Position numbers and translations under genes: made by a program. The notes beneath the pieces were generated by a model. That model ran no database searches, was not told where the DNA came from, and saw only the letters and a program-made list of their open reading frames with translations. A DNA stretch of 64,000 nucleotides from assembly GCF_014207965.1 (NCBI RefSeq), contig NZ_JACHLM010000001.1, forward strand, positions 744,001-808,000, read 5' to 3'. Source of the DNA: Brevundimonas bullata (GTDB taxonomy: Bacteria > Pseudomonadota > Alphaproteobacteria > Caulobacterales > Caulobacteraceae). Of this stretch, positions 8,069 to 16,386 are shown in pieces (within the stretch, counting starts at the first letter, position 1; the number at the start of each line of letters is the position of its first letter).

Positions 8069-9319
8069 ATGGCTCAGACGGATTACGACATCATCATCGC
8101 GGGCGCGGGACTGGCGGGGGCGACGTTCGCCCTGGCGGCGGCGCAGGGCGGGCTGAAGCCGGTGCTGGTCGATCCCCAGCCGTTCGACGCCCAACTGGCG
8201 CCGACCTTCGACGGGCGCTCGACCGCCATCGCCTATTCCACCTTCCGCATGCTGGACGCGCTTGGCCTGGGCGAGAGCCTGCGCCCCCACGCCTGCCGCA
8301 TGGACCGCATTCTGGTGACGGACGGCAAGCGCCCCGGCGCCGCCAGCCGCCCGCCGTCGCCGGCCTATATTCGCTTCGACGCCGATGAGATCGGCGACCG
8401 CAATGGCGGCGAGCCCCTGGGCTATATGCTCGAGAACCGGCGCATCCGCACGGCCTTGGCGCAGGCCGTCACCGCCGCCGGGATCGAAGTCCGCGCGCCG
8501 GCTTCGGTGGGTGGCGTCGAGGTCGGGCCGGGCCTGGCGACCGTGACCCTGAAGGACGGCGCGACCATCAGTGCGCCTCTGGTCGTCGGCGCCGAGGGGC
8601 GCGGCTCGACCGTGCGCCGTGCGGCCGGCATCGACACCTTTGGCTGGGGCTATGGCCAGAGCGGCGTGGTGGCGACGGTCAGGCTGGGTCGCGACCACGG
8701 CAATGTCGCCCATGAATATTTCCTGCCGGACGGGCCCTTCGCCATCCTGCCCCTGACGGAGCAGCGCGCCAGCCTGGTCTGGACCGAGAGCACGCGCCGG
8801 GCCGAGGCGCTGAAGGCGGCTCCGGACGAGGCCTTCCACGCCCACCTGATGCGGCGCTTCGGCGAGTTCCTCGATGGCGTCGAGGTCGTGGGGCCGCGCT
8901 TTGTCTATCCGCTGTCCCTGCAACTGGCCGAGAAGCTGACCGCGCCGCGCATCGCCATCCTGGGCGACGCCGCCCATGGCGTGCACCCGGTGGCGGGGCA
9001 GGGGCTGAACATGGGGCTGAAGGACGCCGCCGCCCTGGCCGAGGTCCTGACCGACGCCGTGCGGATCGGCGAGGACATCGGCTCGGAGCTGGTGCTGGAG
9101 CGCTACGCCCGCTGGCGCCGCTTCGACAATGCGGCGCTGGCGGCAGGCTTCGACGGCTTCGTGCGCCTGTTCTCCAATGACTTGGCGCCGGTGCGGCTGG
9201 CGCGCGATCTGGGCATGGCGGCGGTCAACCGCGTCGCCCCCCTCCGCCGCGCCTTCATGCACGAGGCGGGCGGGGCGACGGGGGATTTGCCTCGCCTCTT
9301 GCGAGGCGAGGCTCTTTAA
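8069..9319 (+). CDS. FAD-dependent ubiquinone-biosynthesis hydroxylase (UbiH/Coq6 family)
   Basis: 416 residues. N-terminal dinucleotide-binding motif IIIAGAGLAGATFALAA, the family segment GRSTAIAYSTFRMLDALGL, and the second FAD motif ILGDAAHGVHPVAGQGLNMGLKDAAAL near residue 300. These enzymes hydroxylate the aromatic ring during ubiquinone synthesis; which ring position cannot be told from sequence because UbiF, UbiH, UbiI and Coq6 types overlap. The start at 8069 begins directly with the FAD-binding strand. It is divergent from ftsK. The 3' end forms a small hairpin (GCCTCGC/GCGAGGC at 9289-9307) just before the stop codon. Confidence 0.87.
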   Translation: MAQTDYDIIIAGAGLAGATFALAAAQGGLKPVLVDPQPFDAQLAPTFDGRSTAIAYSTFRMLDALGLGESLRPHACRMDRILVTDGKRPGAASRPPSPAYIRFDADEIGDRNGGEPLGYMLENRRIRTALAQAVTAAGIEVRAPASVGGVEVGPGLATVTLKDGATISAPLVVGAEGRGSTVRRAAGIDTFGWGYGQSGVVATVRLGRDHGNVAHEYFLPDGPFAILPLTEQRASLVWTESTRRAEALKAAPDEAFHAHLMRRFGEFLDGVEVVGPRFVYPLSLQLAEKLTAPRIAILGDAAHGVHPVAGQGLNMGLKDAAALAEVLTDAVRIGEDIGSELVLERYARWRRFDNAALAAGFDGFVRLFSNDLAPVRLARDLGMAAVNRVAPLRRAFMHEAGGATGDLPRLLRGEAL

Positions 9320-9327
9320 GAAGGGGG

Positions 9328-9363
9328 CCTATCGCTCGCCGCGCGGCGGCTCGCTGCTTGAGG
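9328..9363 (+). repeat. Dispersed palindromic repeat, long subtype
   Basis: CCTATCGCTCG, a GC-rich palindrome, then CGCTGCTTGAGG; nearly the same as the copies at 5286 and 10237. It sits directly after the ubiquinone hydroxylase gene. Confidence 0.75.
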
Positions 9364-9374
9364 CCCGTTTGGCG

Positions 9375-9572
9375 CTAGTCGTGGGTGTGCAGGAGCACGT
9401 CGCCGCCGTCGCGGCGGTCGGCTTCCTCGACGGCGCAGCGCAGGGCCGAGGCGCGGTTCTGGAACAGGCCGAAGAAGAGGCCGTCCGAGGAGGCCAGGCG
9501 CCAGACCCGGCCCGCTCTCTGGATCTCGAACAGGACGGGACGGGGCGACGAGGCCAGGGGCTGGGCGGTCAT
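9375..9572 (-). CDS. Small protein, DUF2188-like fold, unknown function
   Basis: 65 residues. The segment VWRLASSDGLFFGLFQNRASALRCAVEEADRR resembles in pattern the neighbouring 73-residue protein (F-x-[ND]-R-x-x-A-L-R-x-A followed by ADR), so the two look like diverged tandem copies. The start ATG overlaps the stop codon of that upstream gene (ATGA), implying translational coupling. Last gene of a three-gene operon. Function unknown. Confidence 0.6.
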   Translation of the reverse strand: MTAQPLASSPRPVLFEIQRAGRVWRLASSDGLFFGLFQNRASALRCAVEEADRRDGGDVLLHTHD

Positions 9573-9790
9573 GACCTGGCCTCGGCGTGGTTCAGGCGGT
9601 CAGCCTGGCGCTGAAGCTGTTTGGCGATGCGCAGCGCCGCCTCGCGGTCAGGAAAGGGCCGCGTGGCGCAGCTGTCCAGGGTGACGCACCAGCCGCCGTC
9701 GCGAGCGACGACGCCATAGGTGCGGCTGCTGTGGGGCACGGCCTCGGCCTGAATTTCAGGGACGCCGGCGTCGGGATAGCCGCTCATCAT
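9569..9790 (-). CDS. Small protein, DUF2188-like, unknown function
   Basis: 73 residues. The centre YGVVARDGGWCVTLDS followed by PFPDREAALRIAKQLQRQADR resembles the small beta-beta-alpha domains of the DUF2188 type, whose function is unknown. Middle gene of an operon: the start (9790, or the adjacent ATG at 9787) overlaps the stop of the 49-residue gene upstream and its stop overlaps the start of the 65-residue gene downstream. Confidence 0.6.
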   Translation of the reverse strand: MMSGYPDAGVPEIQAEAVPHSSRTYGVVARDGGWCVTLDSCATRPFPDREAALRIAKQLQRQADRLNHAEARS

Positions 9791-9936
9791 CGCGGGCGGC
9801 TCCGGTCGGCGGGGTCGCGCGGGGTGCAGCCGAGATAGAGGGTCAGAACGGTCTGGGTCATGCGCCAGACGCTGGATGGGGCTCTAGGCGGGGCGGCGCG
9901 GTTAAGGGACTGGTTCAGCAGGGCGCGGCGGCTCAT
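9787..9936 (-). CDS. 49-residue Arg-rich small protein, unknown function
   Basis: A short basic protein starting MSRRALLNQSLNRAAP with a hydrophobic stretch MTQTVLTLYLGC in the middle. Evidence that it is real: an AAGGAG Shine-Dalgarno sequence seven to eight bases before the ATG at 9936, and a TGA stop overlapping the start of the next gene in the ATGA pattern. It would be the first gene of the three-gene small-protein operon. No family recognised. Confidence 0.5.
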   Translation of the reverse strand: MSRRALLNQSLNRAAPPRAPSSVWRMTQTVLTLYLGCTPRDPADRSRPR

Positions 9937-10027
9937 GGGGGTCTCCTTCAGAGCCTGAAGAAGACGCCCAAGGGGCGTAAGGGCGCGATGCGGAAAGCGG
10001 GCGCCCGCCTAAGCGCGGCGTAAAGGA

Positions 10028-10222
10028 TCAGTCCAGAGGGCGGGCGTCCTCGGCCAGCATGATCGGCACGCCGTCGCGGATCGGGAAGGCCAGCTTGGCG
10101 CCGGCCGAGATCAGCTCATTGCGCTCGCGGTCATAGGTCAGGCGGCCGCGCGTGACGGGGCAGACCAGCACCTCCAGCAGGCGGGGATCGACCGAGACGG
10201 GGGTGTTGAAGGCGTCGCTCAT
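10028..10222 (-). CDS. Trm112/YcaR-family small protein
   Basis: 64 residues. Matches the Trm112-like family: [28 protein letters not shown], then [21 protein letters not shown]. Eukaryotic Trm112 activates methyltransferases; the bacterial role is not settled. Only the first of the possible zinc cysteines is present. It is downstream of, and in the same orientation as, the Lon-domain and CnoX-like genes, with two repeat copies in the gap between. Confidence 0.85.
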   Translation of the reverse strand: MSDAFNTPVSVDPRLLEVLVCPVTRGRLTYDRERNELISAGAKLAFPIRDGVPIMLAEDARPLD

Positions 10223-10236
10223 GATCTTCTTTGTTT

Positions 10237-10272
10237 CCTATCGCTCGCGCCGCGGGCGCTCGCTGCTTGAGG
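10237..10272 (+). repeat. Dispersed palindromic repeat, long subtype
   Basis: CCTATCGCTCGCG, GC-rich centre, CGCTGCTTGAGG. Directly followed by a short-subtype copy at 10287-10318, both inside the gap between two same-strand genes. Confidence 0.75.
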
Positions 10273-10286
10273 AAGTGGCTTCTTAG

Positions 10287-10318
10287 GGGGCTATCGCGCT
10301 TCGCGCTACTTGAGCCCC
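10287..10318 (+). repeat. Dispersed palindromic repeat, short subtype
   Basis: GGGGCTATCGCGCTTCGCG followed by CTACTTGAGCCCC. The outer arms GGGGCT and AGCCCC are complementary where other copies carry GGCCT and AGGCC, an apparent compensatory change that keeps the stem. Confidence 0.75.
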
Positions 10319-10323
10319 GGCGC

Positions 10324-10983
10324 CTACTGCATCGCCGGGCCGTCGTCGTCGTCGCTGGCGGCGGCTTCGATGCGGAGGAGGGCGGTCAGGGCCTCGGCGC
10401 GGTCTTCCAGGGTGATGGCTTCCAGCAGGGCCTGTTTCTCGGCGGGTTCGAAGGGCAGGGCCATGGCCAGGCTGTTGATCAGGGCTTCCTGAGGCGCGAT
10501 CTCGGCGGTGTCCCAGTCTACGTTCAGGCCCCGGTGCTCCAGATAGGGGCGCAGGGCGTCGAGGAAGTGGTCGCGGTCGAAGTCGGCGGCGGGGTCGGGC
10601 GCGCGCAGGTCGGCTTCGAACGGGGCGAAGTCGGCGTGGACCTGACGATAGGGGGTTTTGACCTGAAGCTCGCTGCTCACGCGAAACCGGCAGACCCCGG
10701 TCAGGGTGATCAGATAGCGGCCGTCCGAGGTTTCGTTGAAGCTGGTGATGCGCCCGGCGCAGCCGACGCGGGCGAGCGGCGGCTGGGGGTTGTCCAGCCC
10801 GGTCAGGGGCTGGATCAGGCCGATGATCCGATCCCCCGCCATGGCGTCATCGACCATGTTGAGATAGCGCGGCTCAAACACGTTCAGCGGCAGCTGGCCG
10901 CGCGACAGCAGGATGGAGCCCGGCAGCGGAAACACCGGGATCACCTGGGGCAGTTCAATCGCCTTGATATAGCCCTGCGCCAT
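10324..10983 (-). CDS. Lon N-terminal-domain (substrate-binding) protein
   Basis: 219 residues covering only the LON substrate-binding domain: IPVFPLPGSILLSRGQLPLNVFEPRYLNMVDDAM, then IGLIQPL and VGCAGRITSFNETSDGRYL. No ATPase or protease domain is present. Such proteins are widespread in alphaproteobacteria and of uncertain function, possibly binding unfolded proteins. It starts 15 bases after the CnoX-like gene and probably forms an operon with it. Confidence 0.85.
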   Translation of the reverse strand: MAQGYIKAIELPQVIPVFPLPGSILLSRGQLPLNVFEPRYLNMVDDAMAGDRIIGLIQPLTGLDNPQPPLARVGCAGRITSFNETSDGRYLITLTGVCRFRVSSELQVKTPYRQVHADFAPFEADLRAPDPAADFDRDHFLDALRPYLEHRGLNVDWDTAEIAPQEALINSLAMALPFEPAEKQALLEAITLEDRAEALTALLRIEAAASDDDDGPAMQ

Positions 10984-10998
10984 CGCCGCTCTCTCCGG

Positions 10999-11895
10999 TC
11001 AGGCGAACAGGATGGAGGACAGGCGGCGGCGACCGTCGCGGGCGACCTCGCTGGTGGCGCCGGCGGCCTCGAACACGGTCAGCAACTGCTTGCGCGCCAC
11101 CTGGTCGTTCCACTCGCGGTCGGCCTTGACGATGGCCAGCAGCTGATCGACGGCGCCGCCCAGATCCCCCGCCGAGGCCAGGGCCAGCGACAGGTCGTAG
11201 CGGGCCTGATGATCATTGGGGTCGGCGGCGATCTTGGCCTCCAGCTCGGCGGTGGCGCCGGTCGGAGCCGAGGCGGCCAGCGACAGCTGGGCGCGGACGC
11301 TCTGGACCATGGGGTCGGTGGAATCGGCGGGGGCCATGGCGATGGTCTGGCGCGCCTGTTCGGTGTCGCCCTCGGCCAGGTAGACGCGGGCCATGCCGGC
11401 GATGGCCTTGGGGTGGTCGGCCTCCATGGTCAGGACGTGCGCGAAGGCCTGAGCCGCGCCGCCGAGGTCGTTCAGCGACAGGGATTCCTCGCCCAGCGAC
11501 AGCAGTTGCTCGATGTCGGTGTTGACGCCGGCGCCGCCGGTCAGCTTGTCGATGAAGGCCTTGATCTGGCTGTCGGGGATGGCCCCCTGGAAGCCGTCGA
11601 CCGGCTGGCCGTTGACGAAGGCGTAGACCGTCGGGATCGACTGGACCTTGAGCTGGCCCGCATAGGCCGGGTTGGCGTCGACGTCGATCTTGACCATCTT
11701 CACCGCACCCTGGGCGCCGCGAACGGCCTTTTCCAGTGCGGGGCCCAGGGTCCGGCACGGGCCGCACCAGGTGGCCCAGAAATCGACGATGACCGGCTGA
11801 TGTTTCGAGGCCTCGACTACGTCGGTCATGAAGGAGGCGTCGGTGCCGTCCTTGATCAGGTCGTCGGGCGTGGTGGTCGGATCGGCGAAGGTCAT
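10999..11895 (-). CDS. Thioredoxin-domain co-chaperone, CnoX/YbbN-like
   Basis: 298 residues. Thioredoxin domain (about 15-120) with the active site WCGPC at residues 43-47, then a TPR-like helical region (about 130-298) with alternating Ala/Leu helices. This architecture matches CnoX (YbbN), a chaperedoxin that protects folding proteins from oxidation and hands them to GroEL. E. coli YbbN has a degraded CxxC site, while this copy keeps both cysteines and could also act as a reductase, as described for the Caulobacter CnoX. Confidence 0.88.
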   Translation of the reverse strand: MTFADPTTTPDDLIKDGTDASFMTDVVEASKHQPVIVDFWATWCGPCRTLGPALEKAVRGAQGAVKMVKIDVDANPAYAGQLKVQSIPTVYAFVNGQPVDGFQGAIPDSQIKAFIDKLTGGAGVNTDIEQLLSLGEESLSLNDLGGAAQAFAHVLTMEADHPKAIAGMARVYLAEGDTEQARQTIAMAPADSTDPMVQSVRAQLSLAASAPTGATAELEAKIAADPNDHQARYDLSLALASAGDLGGAVDQLLAIVKADREWNDQVARKQLLTVFEAAGATSEVARDGRRRLSSILFA

Positions 11896-11936
11896 GATCG
11901 GGTCCGCATAAGGGTCGAAGAATCGTAACGGATCAG

Positions 11937-11959
11937 ATGGCGTCGGGATGCCTCGCCAT
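11937..11959. promoter_or_regulatory. Inverted repeat upstream of the CnoX-like gene
   Basis: ATGGCG and CGCCAT separated by 11 bases, about 45 bases upstream of the CnoX-like start. It may be an operator or a 5'-leader hairpin. The rest of the 249-base gap (11896-12144) shows no convincing gene. Confidence 0.25.
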
Positions 11960-12144
11960 CAAGCGTTGAAATGGACGCAGTCGGCGCCGCGCCGCGAGGC
12001 TTTGGACCTGGCGGCGAAAAAACAGAGTCCAATTCGTCTGAATCGTCTGAAATCGACCGCCGCGCGGCCCGCTATGAAGCTCGCCATAGCAGGCGCCTGC
12101 GTCAGAAGGGGACGCGCGAGCGGCGCATATTTCGCGGCGCGGAT

Positions 12145-13422
12145 CTAGGGCGCGGTCTTTTCCGGAGCGCCGAGAAAGCGGGTTGCGGTGAGGGTCGGCG
12201 CCAGGAGGGCGATGTCGTAGCCCAGCACCAGCTGTCGCCACTCGGGCGTGTAGGTTTCGACGGCGCGGGTGCGCAGCTTGCGCAGGTCCACCAGGATCCA
12301 GTCCTGCGGCGCCATGTCGGCGCGCCGTGCGAGGGTCACATCCTTGCGCCAGTCGGCGTCCTCGGACGTCATGACGTCGAACGCCTGCACGGCGGCCTCA
12401 CGGCCGACGCCGTTGTAGCTGGCTTCCGAGCCGCGAGCGCCCAGGACAATGACATGGAGGGATTTCTCGCCTTCGCCGTCGGCGCGTTCGGCGACGAAGG
12501 CGCCGAGGTCGCGCTGGTTGAGCGGGTTGAGGCTCTTGTAGCCGTGCCAGGCGCCGAACTTCATCAACACGCGGGCCCCGGGATGGGCCTGCAGATGGGC
12601 CGCCAGGGTTCGTTTCATCAGGCGCGCACGACGCCCGTTCGGGTCGCCTTCCTGCGCCTGAGAGGCGTGGTAGATGGCGTGGGTCTCGCTGAGACCCTCG
12701 AACAGCGCCTGGACGCGGGCGCCGCCGTCCTGGGCCACGGCGAGGCGGGCCTTGTCGAGGGCTTCGTCCGTGACGGTGAACAGGAACAGGTCGCCGGGCG
12801 AGCCGGATTCCAGAGCAGCGCGGGTCGAGGCGCGCTCCAGCGTCATCAGGGATTCGATTTCGGCGCGCGCGAGGGGGCCGGGGTCAGCGGCCAGCATCTG
12901 CTCCAGCAGGTGGCCGCTGGCGCCGAGGAATTCCTGATCCAGCCCCCAGAGCGAAAAGTCGGAACCGGCGGCGGCGGCGCAGTCGGCGGCCATCCGGCCC
13001 TCGTCGGCGCCGTTGAAGAAGGCCATGGCGTCGGGATGGCTGCGCATGAAGGCGCCGATCTGCGCCTCGCGATCCGGCGCGCGCATGTGGGCGTTGACGA
13101 CGCGGGCGGCCTCGGGGCCGATCTCGACGGCCATGGCGGTCAGGCCTGACGGCGCCATCAGGCGGCAGATCTGGGTGGTGAAGGCCGGAATCTCGCGCGA
13201 AAGGTGGCTCTCGCCGATCAGGACATAGCGGCTGGCGGCGACGGCCTCGGACAGGACGGTCGCGCCGGGACCGGAAAGGCCCTCAGGGCCGACGGCCAGG
13301 GGAGTCGCGGCCTGGGCCAGGCTGTCGCCGAAGGGTATGGGGAGCGGCGCGGGCGTCTGGGCCTGGACCTGGCTTGCGACCAAGCCGGCGATCGCCAGGG
13401 CCGTCCATTTCAAATTCGTCAT
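12145..13422 (-). CDS. Exported EreA/ChaN-like protein
   Basis: 425 residues with a signal peptide (about 1-22, MTNLKWTALAIAGLVASQVQA). The mature part contains YVLIGESHLSREIP and AVEIGPEAARVVNAHM, a pattern of GESH plus downstream glutamates seen in erythromycin-esterase-like and ChaN-like proteins, which use His/Glu residues for metal binding or hydrolysis. HYFLWGLDQEF-like and KFGAWHGYKSLNPL segments follow. The substrate is unknown; the periplasmic location is inferred from the signal. Stands alone downstream of the deacylase gene, on the same strand. Confidence 0.55.
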   Translation of the reverse strand: MTNLKWTALAIAGLVASQVQAQTPAPLPIPFGDSLAQAATPLAVGPEGLSGPGATVLSEAVAASRYVLIGESHLSREIPAFTTQICRLMAPSGLTAMAVEIGPEAARVVNAHMRAPDREAQIGAFMRSHPDAMAFFNGADEGRMAADCAAAAGSDFSLWGLDQEFLGASGHLLEQMLAADPGPLARAEIESLMTLERASTRAALESGSPGDLFLFTVTDEALDKARLAVAQDGGARVQALFEGLSETHAIYHASQAQEGDPNGRRARLMKRTLAAHLQAHPGARVLMKFGAWHGYKSLNPLNQRDLGAFVAERADGEGEKSLHVIVLGARGSEASYNGVGREAAVQAFDVMTSEDADWRKDVTLARRADMAPQDWILVDLRKLRTRAVETYTPEWRQLVLGYDIALLAPTLTATRFLGAPEKTAP

Positions 13423-13496
13423 ACGCTGCTCCCCGACTTGGGGTCTTTTATAGCCAAGCTCGGAAGGCGCGCCAGCGTCGATGAAGGCCTCCAGCC

Positions 13497-14036
13497 TCAG
13501 AGGGCGTCGAAATCCACCACCAGGGGTTCGCGCTCCAGCAGTGACAGGACGCGGCGGAAGTCGGCCTGGTCCAGGGCGGTGGTTGCGGTGTTGGTCAGGG
13601 GGTGGAAGTTGACGATGTCGGCCTCCCACAGGCGCTGATCCAGGACGAAGGTCACGCGGCGATCCGCGTCGTTGATCAGGGCGAGCGCGGTGACCGAGCC
13701 GGGGCGGACGCCCAGGGTCTCCCACATCAGGGTCTCGTTGCCGAAGGACAGGCGGTCGGAGCCCAGCGTCCGATGGGCGCGTTTCAGGTCGATGACCGTG
13801 TCCTGGGCCGCCGAGATCAGCCAGAGCCGACCCTTCTTGTCCTTGAGAAACAGGTTCTTGGTGTGGACGCCGGGCAGGTCAGCCTTGAGCTCCAGCCCCT
13901 CCTCGACGCGGAAGACGGCGGGGTGGTCGCGGGTGGTCTGGACCACGTCGTTTTCGGCCATCCAGGCGAGCAGGCGGGCGCGGTCATAGGCGGGAACAGT
14001 GTCTTGGACGGGCAGTTCGGAAGCGGTGTCGGTCAT
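13497..14036 (-). CDS. YbaK/ProX-family aminoacyl-tRNA deacylase
   Basis: 179 residues. The YbaK/EbsC domain spans most of the protein: [39 protein letters not shown], with the conserved KNLFL lysine, and [20 protein letters not shown]. Freestanding ProX/ProXp-ala proteins remove alanine mischarged on tRNA-Pro. Divergent from the DUF6065 gene, with 81 bases between. Confidence 0.85.
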   Translation of the reverse strand: MTDTASELPVQDTVPAYDRARLLAWMAENDVVQTTRDHPAVFRVEEGLELKADLPGVHTKNLFLKDKKGRLWLISAAQDTVIDLKRAHRTLGSDRLSFGNETLMWETLGVRPGSVTALALINDADRRVTFVLDQRLWEADIVNFHPLTNTATTALDQADFRRVLSLLEREPLVVDFDAL

Positions 14037-14117
14037 CTCGGCCTTGTCGGGCGGGCGGCGGGGGCGATAGGGGAGGACTATCGTTATCCTCTGTTCGACC
14101 TGTTTGGGAGCCGCGAC

Positions 14118-14858
14118 TTGGAACTGGAATGCTATCCGATGACCGCCCGGCCGTGCGACCTGGTGCCGGGCCGCCAGTCGCGCAACTGGATGGACGCCTT
14201 CGCCAGCCGGCATCCCTATCGCTGCTTGCCGCTGACCATGGCCAACACCACCGGCTGGGAGATCCTGGTCCCGTTCGGCTTCACCGCCGAGTGGAACGGC
14301 GGCCCGGCCCAGTCGGACATCAAGATCACCCCCGACCGGCATCAGCCGGAGATGGACCACTTCGTCACCTCGCACTTCTCGCGCGGGGTGCTGACCATGC
14401 ACCCGCAGTATCTGTTCCGCACGCCGCCGGGCTGGGGCATGCTGGCGCAGGGCTCGCCCAACCACGTCAAGGACGGCATCCAGCCGCTGACCGGCCTGAT
14501 CGAGACCGACTGGCTGCCCTTCCCCTTCACGATGAACTGGATCTTCACCCGGCCCGGCAAGGTCAAGTTCGAGAAGGGCGAGCCCTTCTGCTTCATCCTG
14601 CCGGTCGAGCATCGCAAGGTGGAGGCCTTCGAGCCCGTGATCCGCTCGCTGGAGTCCAATCCAGGCATGAGGGGCCAGTTCGACGCCTGGAACCGGGCGC
14701 GCACCGACTTCAACACCCGCCTGGCCTCGGGCGATCCCGACGCGGCCAAGGAGGCCTGGCAGCGCTTCTACTTCAAGGGCGAGGTGCCCGAGGCGTTGGG
14801 CACTGCGCCCGCGACCCACGCCAACAAGCGCCGGCTGAAGACGCCTAGGGTCGGCTGA
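14118..14858 (+). CDS. DUF6065-type protein, unknown function
   Basis: 246 residues from a TTG start. The TTG at 14118 is preferred over the ATG at 14139 because GGGAG lies eight bases upstream and because it adds the MELECYP strand expected at the N-terminus. Conserved-looking blocks: [65 protein letters not shown]. Related proteins are often found near natural-product or hydroxylase genes but no activity is established. The stop codon lies in the loop of a perfect terminator-like hairpin. Confidence 0.75.
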   Translation: MELECYPMTARPCDLVPGRQSRNWMDAFASRHPYRCLPLTMANTTGWEILVPFGFTAEWNGGPAQSDIKITPDRHQPEMDHFVTSHFSRGVLTMHPQYLFRTPPGWGMLAQGSPNHVKDGIQPLTGLIETDWLPFPFTMNWIFTRPGKVKFEKGEPFCFILPVEHRKVEAFEPVIRSLESNPGMRGQFDAWNRARTDFNTRLASGDPDAAKEAWQRFYFKGEVPEALGTAPATHANKRRLKTPRVG

Positions 14859-14877
14859 CGCCGACCCTAGGCGTCTT
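14838..14877 (+). terminator. Perfect 18-bp hairpin containing the stop codon
   Basis: The last coding bases AAGACGCCTAGGGTCGGC pair perfectly with the sequence after the stop codon; the 4-base loop TGAC contains the TGA stop itself. A short T tract follows. Ribosomes terminating here would sit on the 5' arm. Confidence 0.75.
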
Positions 14878-14884
14878 TCCTGAG

Positions 14885-14918
14885 GGGGCCTATCGCGCTT
14901 CGCGCTACTTGAGGCCCC
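14885..14918 (+). repeat. Dispersed palindromic repeat, short subtype
   Basis: GGGGCCTATCGCGCTTCGCG then CTACTTGAGGCCCC; outer arms are perfectly complementary. It lies between two terminator hairpins. Confidence 0.8.
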
Positions 14919-14932
14919 AGACTAGAAACAAC

Positions 14933-14965
14933 AACGCCCGCCTCATCGCTGAGGCGGGCGTTTTT
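14933..14965 (+). terminator. Rho-independent terminator
   Basis: A 12-bp stem (ACGCCCGCCTCA with its complement) around TCGC, followed by five T residues. Ends plus-strand transcription before the convergent lipoprotein gene. Confidence 0.85.
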
Positions 14966-15010
14966 AGTTCGGCGCTCAAGCCGGCCGAAGGCCGTTAGCG
15001 CCACAAGAAT

Positions 15011-15050
15011 GCGCTCAAGCAGCGAGCGACCGCGTCGCTCGCGATAGCGC
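15011..15050 (-). repeat. Dispersed palindromic repeat, long subtype, inverted copy
   Basis: GCGCTCAAGCAGCGAGCGAC followed by a palindrome and GCGATAGCGC; reverse complement of the long subtype. It ends three bases before the stop codon of the lipoprotein gene, so it lies in that gene's 3' UTR. Confidence 0.7.
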
Positions 15051-15052
15051 TC

Positions 15053-15610
15053 TTACTTGGACGCGGGCCGCAGGACGCGCGGGCCGATGTTGTTGATGAC
15101 CTCGCGTGCGTCGAAGGCGTTGGGGTCGCCGGCGGGCTTGGGACCGCGGCCCATGACGATCTCGGCGGTGGCCTCGTAGCGGTCGACCTGACGGATGTCG
15201 CGGTCACGACCCCAGTAGGGATCCCAGGTGCTCCAGTAGCCACGCTGATAGAAGCGCCACTGGGGACCCCAGTAGGGACCATAGCGGTCGTAGTAGAAGG
15301 GATCGGGCGTCGTATAGAAGCGGGTGTCGCGGTCGGTGGCGCGGGTCACGGTGGCGAACCAGTCGTAGCCGTTCTCGACCGTCAGTTCGGCGGCGCGCAG
15401 CAGCAGAGACATCTCGACCTGGTCACGCGAGGTGACCGAGTTGCCCGAGAAGCTGACGCTGTAGCGGTTGGCTTCCAGGCGCTGCTCGGCGTAGCCGCCG
15501 CGCTCGCCGTTGTAGCCGGCGGGTTGATAGGGGGTGGCGGTGGCGCAGGCGCCCAGGGCCAGGGCGCCGGCGACGGCGAGCAGAACCGGGGCTTTGCGAA
15601 GATGTTTCAT
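15053..15610 (-). CDS. CC0125/CC1285-family lipoprotein
   Basis: 185 residues. Lipoprotein signal peptide with lipobox ALGAC (cysteine near residue 29). The mature protein has YNGERGGYAEQRLEANRYSVSFSGN, a conserved TSRDQVEMSLLLRAAELTVENGYDWF helix, then a Tyr/Trp-rich stretch. The fold resembles the CC0125/CC1285 lipoproteins described from Caulobacter; function unknown. AAGGAG lies nine bases before the ATG at 15610. Confidence 0.8.
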   Translation of the reverse strand: MKHLRKAPVLLAVAGALALGACATATPYQPAGYNGERGGYAEQRLEANRYSVSFSGNSVTSRDQVEMSLLLRAAELTVENGYDWFATVTRATDRDTRFYTTPDPFYYDRYGPYWGPQWRFYQRGYWSTWDPYWGRDRDIRQVDRYEATAEIVMGRGPKPAGDPNAFDAREVINNIGPRVLRPASK

Positions 15611-15697
15611 GGGAGGTTCTCCTTGAACGTCCATTGAACGTCTGTGGGTCTGAACGAGGCGTGAACGGCCAAGTTCCTTGAAGCGAACACAGATGAC

Positions 15698-16336
15698 CTA
15701 ACCGTGCAATCTGGTGATGATCAGGATGGCTGCAAGGATCAGCAGGGCGCCGACGAAAATTCCGAAGCCGCGCTTGAAGCGGGGCTGGTTCATCCGGTCC
15801 GCCAGGGCGGCGCCGCCGAGGCCGTAGGCGCTCATCGACATCACGTCCATGCCGATGGTGGCCAGGGCGAACAGGGCCAGCTGGGGCGCGACCGGGCGGT
15901 TCATGTCCAGGAAGGGCGGCAGGACGGCGGTGAAGAAGAGGATGGCCTTGGGGTTGGCGATCTGGACCGTGAAGCCGTCGATCAGGGCGCTGCGCCCGCG
16001 CCGGACCTCGACATGATCCGGCTCGGCGGCGGTGGCGAAGGCGCCCTTCAGCGCCTTGACGCCTAACCAGGCGACATAGAGGGCGCCGAGCACGGCGATG
16101 AGGCGGAAGACCTGGGGGAAGGCGGCGACCAGGGCGCCGAGGCCCAGGGCGGCGGCGCCGAACCAGACCAGGGTGGCGGCGTTCATGCCGACCACGCCGA
16201 TCAGGGCCGAGGCGCGGCCCTTCTCCATGCCGGTCGCCACAGCGAACAGGTTGGCGGGGCCGGGCGTGATGGCCATGACGGCCATGACGCCGAGGAAGGC
16301 GGCGTAGAGATGTGGATCGACGGGAAGCGCGGCCAT
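15698..16336 (-). CDS. LysE/RhtB-family amino-acid exporter
   Basis: 212 residues with about six hydrophobic segments. The opening FLGVMAVMAITPGPANLFAVATGMEKG is the signature of the LysE/RhtB family, which exports amino acids or derivatives across the inner membrane. IANPKAILFFTAVLPPF near residue 130 is also conserved. The substrate cannot be assigned from the sequence. Confidence 0.9.
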   Translation of the reverse strand: MAALPVDPHLYAAFLGVMAVMAITPGPANLFAVATGMEKGRASALIGVVGMNAATLVWFGAAALGLGALVAAFPQVFRLIAVLGALYVAWLGVKALKGAFATAAEPDHVEVRRGRSALIDGFTVQIANPKAILFFTAVLPPFLDMNRPVAPQLALFALATIGMDVMSMSAYGLGGAALADRMNQPRFKRGFGIFVGALLILAAILIITRLHG

Positions 16337-16386
16337 AAGACCCTTTCCGGCGGAGGCCCGGTCAGGTCAAGCCTTGTCGAGGGTGG

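Noticed and set aside
10231..11928. Plus-strand open frame of 565 codons opposite the Lon-domain and CnoX-like genes
   Set aside because: Spans two well-supported minus-strand genes and shows only low-complexity Gly/Val/Asp/Gln sequence; antisense shadow.
11933..12241. Minus- and plus-strand short frames in the gap upstream of the CnoX-like gene
   Set aside because: Arg/Pro-rich, no ribosome site, and the minus frame overlaps the end of the EreA/ChaN-like gene.
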